The notes below the pieces were generated by a model, which was not told the origin of the DNA, did no database searches, and saw only the letters and a program-made list of their open reading frames with translations. The position numbers were made by a program, and so were the translations under genes. A DNA stretch of 64,000 nucleotides from Candidatus Thorarchaeota archaeon (lineage in GTDB: Archaea; Asgardarchaeota; Thorarchaeia; Thorarchaeales; Thorarchaeaceae): assembly GCA_021498125.1 (NCBI GenBank), contig JAIZWL010000004.1, positions 1 through 64,000 on the forward strand, in the 5' to 3' direction. Numbering within the stretch: the stretch's first letter is position 1; each line of letters begins with the position of its first letter. Below, piece after piece: positions 55,632-61,659 of the stretch.

Positions 55632-55927
55632 CACAAAATCCTCGAACCACCTTGCTAATTTTGCCTTTTTAACATAGCTTGGACGAACTTGTCATGGGAT
55701 AAAAATTTATTAGCACGCTTTTATCAAAGGCGATCTTTGAGAGGCACGTGGTGATTTCAAAAAAGAACTATACAGTACATTCTAATGTGACTGCCATATC
55801 GAAAGATAGATTCGAAACAGATAAAGAACGATTAACTACACACTTCATTAGCACATATGAGATAGAAGATGTCTGCAATATTGAATAAAATATAAAAAAG
55901 ATGGCGGCGTTCTAGAAGGGATACCCT

Positions 55928-56989
55928 ATGAATGACAACATTCAGAATACAGAAGACCAACTACGAAACCTTCAGGGAATCGCTCACCAAGTCGTCGTCC
56001 TACGAAATGTATCTCGTTTATTCTCAAATCCTGAAGACAACCTGAACTCCGTGCTATTCAAACTTGTGCACATGATACCGGAGGCATTTCAATTTCCCAA
56101 CCTCATTGGTGTCCAGGTCGCTATTAATGATCAATCGGTCACTACAGATAACTTCTCTACGACCCCATGGTCGATCTCTGCGGACATCATCTCTCATGGC
56201 ACTAGTATAGGTAAAATTCAGGTTGTGTACGTTGAGAGACCATCGGAAACAAAGGGTGACCCCTTCAAAAAAGGTGAGAAAGACTTTCTCGAAACCATCG
56301 GAAAGGAACTGGGCATATTTATCGAACGTACTAAATTATGGAGAGTCCAAGATCAACAGAGACACGAACTCGAAATCTATGCCTCCTTACTCCGCCATGA
56401 CCTCCGTAACGACCTCGGTGTCATTCTTGGGTACGTGGATATGGTAAAGCTGACCGCCCACGACCCACAGATCATTGAAACGGTCACCGCAATCGAAGCC
56501 GCCAGCCAACGAATGCTGAACATCCTCTCTGCCTTTGGAAAAATGCCAACAACCACTGAGCCAAATATAACAAAAATATTGGAAACTTCGATCTCGCAGG
56601 CTCGTGCTGCAGAACCAAAGATGACCATCGATCTACAGATAGACCCTGCCGTCAAGGAGAAGGAGATACCAAAGAGCCGACTGCTCCCAATGGTCTTTGA
56701 CAACCTCTTGAGAAATGCATCAACCCATGCAGGAATCGAAGCTACTGTCACCATTACAGTAGGTCTCGAAGGGGATTACGTCCGGATCGTGGTTGCGGAC
56801 GATGGACCCGGAGTGGCCGACACGATCAAGGACTCTCTGTTTGAGAAGGGGGTCTCTACGAGAGGTGGAGGACTCGGACTGTATCTATCACGCGAGATCG
56901 TAAAGTCAATTGGCGGCTCCATCCGTCTTCTTGACACCGAAAAGGGTGCGGCCTTTGAAGTGATGCTTCCAATCGTCTCAGTTCTATGA
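55928..56989 (+). CDS. Sensor histidine kinase, cytoplasmic, GAF-like input domain
   Basis: A 353-residue histidine kinase. A GAF-like domain occupies about 15-135 (LFKLVHMIPEAFQFPNLIGV, then IGKIQVVY). The H-box LLRHDLRNDLG has His157. The ATPase part has the N-box DNLLRNAS, G1 DDGPGVAD and the G2 loop RGGGLGLYLS. There is no membrane segment or signal. No response regulator is next to it, so it is an orphan kinase. It lies between the two GTPase loci, on the opposite strand. Confidence 0.88.
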   Translation: MNDNIQNTEDQLRNLQGIAHQVVVLRNVSRLFSNPEDNLNSVLFKLVHMIPEAFQFPNLIGVQVAINDQSVTTDNFSTTPWSISADIISHGTSIGKIQVVYVERPSETKGDPFKKGEKDFLETIGKELGIFIERTKLWRVQDQQRHELEIYASLLRHDLRNDLGVILGYVDMVKLTAHDPQIIETVTAIEAASQRMLNILSAFGKMPTTTEPNITKILETSISQARAAEPKMTIDLQIDPAVKEKEIPKSRLLPMVFDNLLRNASTHAGIEATVTITVGLEGDYVRIVVADDGPGVADTIKDSLFEKGVSTRGGGLGLYLSREIVKSIGGSIRLLDTEKGAAFEVMLPIVSVL

Positions 56990-57111
56990 TCAGAAGGTCC
57001 TCACTATACCAACCATCACCAGTAATCCCCGGTCGTTTCACGAGTGCCTGATATCAATTCAAATTATGAGCAATTGCACCAACACGTTGAACTTCAAGAT
57101 CACACCAAAGT

Positions 57112-57525
57112 CTAAGAGGGGAGGAATCCCGTTCGTGATGTGCATGTCTCACAGGTGTCAAAGCCACCACCTGGGCAGTTTGCTACAATGTTCCCTCCGT
57201 GCTTTATTCCCCATTCCTGCATAGCTATAAGAGTAGGTCTCAGATCAAGTCCTTTCTCGGTGAGCCGGTAACTGACCGATGGAGGAGTGCGTGAAGTGTC
57301 AACGATTCGGACAAGGATCTTCTCGGTCTCTAATTCTCGCAGGCGTTCGGTCAATATCTTTGGACTGATCCAAGGGAGTAATCGTTGAAGCTGACTAAAT
57401 CTGAGACCATTCTTAGCACTAGGCATCATAAGCATCTGGAGAAGCAACAATGTCCAACGTTTTCCTAGGATCTGAGAGGCAATAAAGACAGGGCATTTGA
57501 GCACCGAGGACTTGTCAATTTTCAT
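57112..57525 (-). CDS. HxlR-family transcriptional regulator
   Basis: A 137-residue winged-helix regulator. The HxlR pattern is clear: CPVFIASQILGKRWTLLLLQ, then RFSQLQRLLPWISPKILTERLREL and the wing SYRLTEKGLDL. A cysteine cluster at the C-terminus (CPGGGFDTCETCTS) could bind a metal or sense redox state. The start is ATG at 57525; GTG at 57534 is also possible. Confidence 0.85.
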   Translation of the reverse strand: MKIDKSSVLKCPVFIASQILGKRWTLLLLQMLMMPSAKNGLRFSQLQRLLPWISPKILTERLRELETEKILVRIVDTSRTPPSVSYRLTEKGLDLRPTLIAMQEWGIKHGGNIVANCPGGGFDTCETCTSRTGFLPS

Positions 57526-57639
57526 CGTGTTCACTATATTTTGTATATTAGGTAACTAAAATAAAGTTATAGCATGATGATGCAGAATCCAACACGGACA
57601 GACCCGCATCATCATTTTACTCTACAAAGCACAGCGTGA

Positions 57640-58122
57640 TCAATTGAGCTTGAAGTCGATCTTGCAGATGTCCCCGGTCTTTAGGTCAATATGACTCATC
57701 TGCAAAGCCTTGCCAGTGACTGTAAGAATAGCACCACGTACTACACCACCAACAGGACAGGCAGTATGACCTTCCAAGTCATACCCCCCAACCCTGCGCG
57801 GACAGATCAGGCAATCCTGCACAATGACATGGGCCACATCATCTTCGAAATAGACCTCAAGATCTTCAGCAATCTGGACCACATTCATAAGCTTCTCGAG
57901 GATTTTCTCGACAGGGTCTCGAGGAGAAACGACCTTCTGCCTGAGCATCTCTTTACCCATCTCTTGACCGATCCACGACCCAAGAATATCCATTGCGCCC
58001 TGTGGATCCATGTCAGGGTTAAGCAATATGTCCCGAGCCTTGACAAGGCCCGCACCCATACCTATCACTACACGATTAAGGTAACTACCAGTCGGATCTT
58101 TCTTTTTTCTGAACCTGAACAA
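57640..58122 (-). CDS. V4R-like ligand-binding domain protein
   Basis: A 160-residue protein. The C-terminal half has DCLICPRRVGGYD (Cys104, Cys107), TACPVGGVVRGAI (Cys122) and TGDICKIDFKLN (Cys153). This cysteine spacing and the final strand pattern resemble the V4R (4-vinyl reductase) domain, which binds small hydrophobic molecules or metal. The N-terminal half is helical (MGAGLVKARDILLN). The start is TTG at 58122 with AGGGGTG upstream, 12 bases after the previous stop. It is in one unit with the zinc-ribbon gene. Confidence 0.6.
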   Translation of the reverse strand: MFRFRKKKDPTGSYLNRVVIGMGAGLVKARDILLNPDMDPQGAMDILGSWIGQEMGKEMLRQKVVSPRDPVEKILEKLMNVVQIAEDLEVYFEDDVAHVIVQDCLICPRRVGGYDLEGHTACPVGGVVRGAILTVTGKALQMSHIDLKTGDICKIDFKLN

Positions 58123-58134
58123 ATCATCACACCC

Positions 58135-58638
58135 CTAAGCTCGCCTTACTAGTCCTTCTCGAACATACCGTTCACAGATGTCTTCAATCTGCTGAAGGTT
58201 AATTCGTTCACCTAGTGCCCGTTCTACTCCCACGACCTGCCGCCTAATCTGGCTGATGCAAATAGTCCCTGACTCACAGACTGCCTTGAGAACAGCCTTG
58301 TCAAGGATGAACGAGGACTTCTCTCGTTCTTTGACCTCATCATAAGAATAGAGCGCTTGATAACACGGTTCGCCAAATTGTTCTGAGAGAGATGCCGCCA
58401 CAGTATCCTTGGATACCAATGTGACCTCACGTGGTACATCAAATTTGAAGCTGTCAGGACACTCAATTCCCCGAACGCGAAGTTGACGATCAATGTAAAC
58501 GACAATTGCATGCAACGGATCACCGTGTACAAACATGATCCGAAGGATTCCATCAGGACTGTTCCCGAACTCGTCCTCTGATACATCAATCGAGACTGGC
58601 TTATTGCATTGCTCACAATGTACCGTTACCTGTGCCAT
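58135..58638 (-). CDS. Zinc-ribbon protein with C-terminal winged-helix-like domain
   Basis: A 167-residue protein. The N-terminal zinc-ribbon part has CEQC (Cys8, Cys11) and VHGDPLHAIVVYID (His38, His43), then RVRGIECPDSF. The C-terminal part (about 90-167) is helical with CESGTICISQIRRQV and LQQIEDICERYVREGLV, which resembles a winged helix. It may link a zinc ribbon to protein or DNA binding. A GGAG site precedes the ATG. It is 148 bases downstream of the GTPase gene and may have its own promoter there. Confidence 0.55.
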   Translation of the reverse strand: MAQVTVHCEQCNKPVSIDVSEDEFGNSPDGILRIMFVHGDPLHAIVVYIDRQLRVRGIECPDSFKFDVPREVTLVSKDTVAASLSEQFGEPCYQALYSYDEVKEREKSSFILDKAVLKAVCESGTICISQIRRQVVGVERALGERINLQQIEDICERYVREGLVRRA

Positions 58639-58786
58639 ATTTTGTAACTCCTATCATGACCCTCATTCATTGGATGTCGCTGACTCCTATCAAGAGCCGA
58701 AAATTCTTGAGAGAGAACTGCTAAGAATACAAGTCCAAACCATATTAACGTTATTAAGACAACATTGTCAGTAAAATTAATAAAAT

Positions 58787-59293
58787 TCATGATGCGACCA
58801 TCTCCAGAATTCGTTGCCTAAGCTCGGGAAAGTTGAGACCTGTCTTGGAACTCACCAAAATGAAATCAAGGCCATACTCTTCGGCGGACATGCGTATGTT
58901 TTCGATGTCGAGATGATTTGCTGCATCAATCTTATTTCCGACAAGGACTTTTTTCTCTGGGGGGAGGAAAGTGATAAGATCCAGCCATATTCCAATCCGA
59001 AGGATGGATGAGACCACAGTGCAATCAAAGACCACAAGTGCGGCCTTAGCACCAGTCAGTAACGGGCCTTGAAAAAACCTGAATTGCTTCTGGCCCCCAA
59101 AATCAAAACAGGCGACCTTGATCATAGTCGAGTCATCCGGAGCAATCGACCACGTGTCAATATCAAATCCCACGGTCATTGTTTTCTCAACATATGTATT
59201 CGTAATGAGCCGCGCAATCAGGGTGCTCTTACCGACACCACCATTGCCAACAACTGCAAGCTTGTATAGTTTGTGCGCGGTCAATAACAACAT
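58787..59293 (-). CDS. Small GTPase (Arf/Ras-like), copy 3
   Basis: A 168-residue GTPase. G1 is GNGGVGKST (16-24), G3 is DFGGQ (64-68), G4 is NKID (120-123) and G5 is SSK (148-150). It has Thr38/Thr40 in switch I. There is no lipidation site. A TATA-like TTATACTAAAA lies 50-60 bases upstream. The gene is in line with the zinc-ribbon and V4R-like genes, parallel to the operon at 51.6-55.6 kb. Confidence 0.9.
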   Translation of the reverse strand: MLLLTAHKLYKLAVVGNGGVGKSTLIARLITNTYVEKTMTVGFDIDTWSIAPDDSTMIKVACFDFGGQKQFRFFQGPLLTGAKAALVVFDCTVVSSILRIGIWLDLITFLPPEKKVLVGNKIDAANHLDIENIRMSAEEYGLDFILVSSKTGLNFPELRQRILEMVAS

Positions 59294-59469
59294 CCATCCA
59301 CATCGAAACTTTGTGCAGTAGTGTGCATTTGCCTTTTTTAGTATAATGTGGATATTTCCATTGGTAGAATCAAAAATATCTTAATGCATAAATTGAAAGA
59401 CGTATTTGTTACAATTCGAAATCTTAACGCGATTAATAAATACCGACCTGAAGACTAAACCTTGCCACC

Positions 59470-60345
59470 TTACGGGAGGCCGCTAAGAGCCATCGACACG
59501 ACAGGTTCACTCTCCAAACCTTGGATGATCGCAACTGGCAGATGAGGCGTATCAAAACCAACCCCGATATTCCCCCTGTTGTCGACCATGATCAGACCTA
59601 CTTCACCAGTAGTACGATCTCTAGCGACTCGCATAATCTCAGTTGTTGCCTCTGTAATGGACATCCCTTCCTCTACATAACGAATGGCCATTCGTGCCAT
59701 GGTGACCCGAAGAATTTGCTCTCCGCGACCAGTACAACTTGCTGCTGCGATCTCATTTGCATAGACCCCAGCCCCAATGATGGGCGAGTCACCAACGCGA
59801 CCGGGTAGTTTCCCAGTCCAGCCACTTGTGGAAGAGCCTCCTGCAACATTCCCGTGTTGATCAACAGCCACACAACCTACAGTATCACAGGCTTGAGCGA
59901 GAGAGGTGAGACCTGTCGTATCGGGTCTTTCCTTGGGGCGATAGCCCTCAGAGATCATTCGCTGATAGATCTTGAGAGCACCATCGGCTGCAAACTGCAT
60001 GTTTGGAGTTCGCTCAAGGACATAGCGTGCTAAAGAAATCGGATGGACCACACCCTGCACAGCCATGATTGCACCGCTCTCAAGTCGAGAACCATCCATG
60101 ATCATTGCATCAAGCTCGGTGTATCCCTCTGCATTGGGTGTGGCGCCTCTGCCCGCCGTGAAGAGAGTGGTCTCCTCAAGAACCCAGATGGCTGCCTCTA
60201 CAGCATCAAGGGCAGAACCTCCATTGGTCATCACACAGTGACCTTTTTTCGCAGCACGACGGACGGCATCGAGAATCTCATCATGATGCTCCTTGAATTC
60301 AGTAGCTCCACCATGAACAATGATCGCGGGAAGACTCAGAATCAT
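59470..60345 (-). CDS. Isoaspartyl peptidase / plant-type L-asparaginase (Ntn hydrolase), copy 2
   Basis: A 291-residue paralogue of the enzyme at 31033-31920: PAIIVHGGATEF, FTAGRGATPN, LDAMIMDGS, catalytic Thr155 in CDTVGCVAVD, and PGRVGDSPIIGAG. It self-cleaves at the Thr. The start is ATG at 60345; two GTG codons precede it. The two copies differ enough to suggest distinct substrate preference. Confidence 0.9.
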   Translation of the reverse strand: MILSLPAIIVHGGATEFKEHHDEILDAVRRAAKKGHCVMTNGGSALDAVEAAIWVLEETTLFTAGRGATPNAEGYTELDAMIMDGSRLESGAIMAVQGVVHPISLARYVLERTPNMQFAADGALKIYQRMISEGYRPKERPDTTGLTSLAQACDTVGCVAVDQHGNVAGGSSTSGWTGKLPGRVGDSPIIGAGVYANEIAAASCTGRGEQILRVTMARMAIRYVEEGMSITEATTEIMRVARDRTTGEVGLIMVDNRGNIGVGFDTPHLPVAIIQGLESEPVVSMALSGLP

Positions 60346-60351
60346 CACCAC

Positions 60352-60767
60352 GTTACAAAGACGAAGACGAAGAGAAAAATGTACCTCAACGGATAGCGAA
60401 GAATACCAGTTTTCCGGAATAGTTACCTGCGCTCACATATGAGGGGAGAAAATAGTCCAGTTGGCCAATTTAAAGTGCAAGCAAAAAAAAGGATCGCCTG
60501 TTAAAACAAATGCAGAGAAACACAAGAACGTGGTGAAAAATAAACAAAGTACAAAACGTGGGGATTGTGAGTGGCCTTATCATACGAATTAGTGACATCA
60601 ATAAACCACACCATGACGAGGACTGCATCCCCTCATACCTCCCCCTCCCCCTACACTCTACAAAGAAGTCCTCGAAATTAAGCGGTCACCTGCACAACCA
60701 CCAGCTCCCCTCTTTTTCCTCTCTCGCAGGTGGCCGCCACCGGAACGATCGAATGGAACTTCCGCAA
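60352..60767. other. Intergenic region without recognised gene
   Basis: About 415 bases upstream of the isoaspartyl peptidase gene and downstream of the ABC ATPase gene. It holds a pyrimidine tract (ACCTCCCCCTCCCCCTACA, about 60638-60656), G-rich on the minus strand. No RNA gene was seen. Confidence 0.35.
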
Positions 60768-61652
60768 TCAGAAGCCCATTCGATGTAGTTCTTGTTCAAG
60801 GAAATGCTTTGTCTGTTGGAGATTGGTCCATCGCTCTGCAAAGTTCTCCGGATCAATGCGCTGTTCACGATACATGCGTACAATATCTTCGATCTCAATG
60901 CTGGTCTCGGTAATCCGATCTCGATACATCTGTGCCATGATTGCGGCATTTGCCTCCTCGGTCTCGCTTGGTTTCTGAACCGAGATGATCTGGCCGTCCA
61001 TGATGCGATATATCCGGTCCGTCTGTCGAGCAATTGCAGGGTCATGAGTCACTATGATGACAGTCTTACCCATCTCCTTGTTGACACGATGAAGGAACTC
61101 AACAATCTTAGCACCAGTTTCGGTATCAAGGTCACCAGTTGGTTCATCGCAGATCACAATGGGCGGATCATTTGCAAGGGCTGCCGCAATTGCAACACGT
61201 TGCTTCTCTCCGCCTGAGAGCTCGTCAGGCTTGTGCTTCATCCGCAGGTTCAGACCAACGATGTCGAGAAGTTCAGTGACTCGCTTGCGTCGCCTTTCAG
61301 CAGGGGTATTGATCGCCAACATTGAGAGCTCAACGTTCTCGTAGGCGGTCAAGGTCGGAATCAGATTGAGTGTCTGAAAGATATGACCGACCATTTTCTG
61401 TCTAAGCGCTCCAAGCTCGGCCTGACTTGCGCCTGAGATCTCACGTCCTGCAACCCATACTTTGCCAGCTGTGGGATGAGCAAGACCACCAAGAATGTTG
61501 AGGAGGGTGGTCTTACCGGAACCACTAGGTCCAACAATAGCGATCATCTCACCCTCTTCGATTTTCATCGAGAGGCCACGAAGGGCCTGAATCTCAACAT
61601 TTCCGATTCTGTAGACCTTCACAAGGTCTTCTGTTTCTATGTAACTAACCAT
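60768..61652 (-). CDS. ABC transporter ATPase (LolD/MacB type) with C-terminal extension
   Basis: A 294-residue ATPase. Walker A is GPSGSGKTT (about 41-49), the Q-loop is in IFQTLNLIP, the signature is [10 protein letters not shown] and Walker B is [18 protein letters not shown] has the switch histidine. Residues about 235-294 are an extra charged helix pair not seen in typical LolD (about 230 residues). It powers the FtsX-like permease encoded 7 bases upstream. Confidence 0.9.
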   Translation of the reverse strand: MVSYIETEDLVKVYRIGNVEIQALRGLSMKIEEGEMIAIVGPSGSGKTTLLNILGGLAHPTAGKVWVAGREISGASQAELGALRQKMVGHIFQTLNLIPTLTAYENVELSMLAINTPAERRRKRVTELLDIVGLNLRMKHKPDELSGGEKQRVAIAAALANDPPIVICDEPTGDLDTETGAKIVEFLHRVNKEMGKTVIIVTHDPAIARQTDRIYRIMDGQIISVQKPSETEEANAAIMAQMYRDRITETSIEIEDIVRMYREQRIDPENFAERWTNLQQTKHFLEQELHRMGF

Positions 61653-61659
61653 TTTTGTA

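Noticed and set aside
60620-60660. G-quadruplex-like G-rich tract on the minus strand
   Set aside because: Two runs of five G and one of four are present, but the fourth run of three or more needed for a standard quadruplex is missing.
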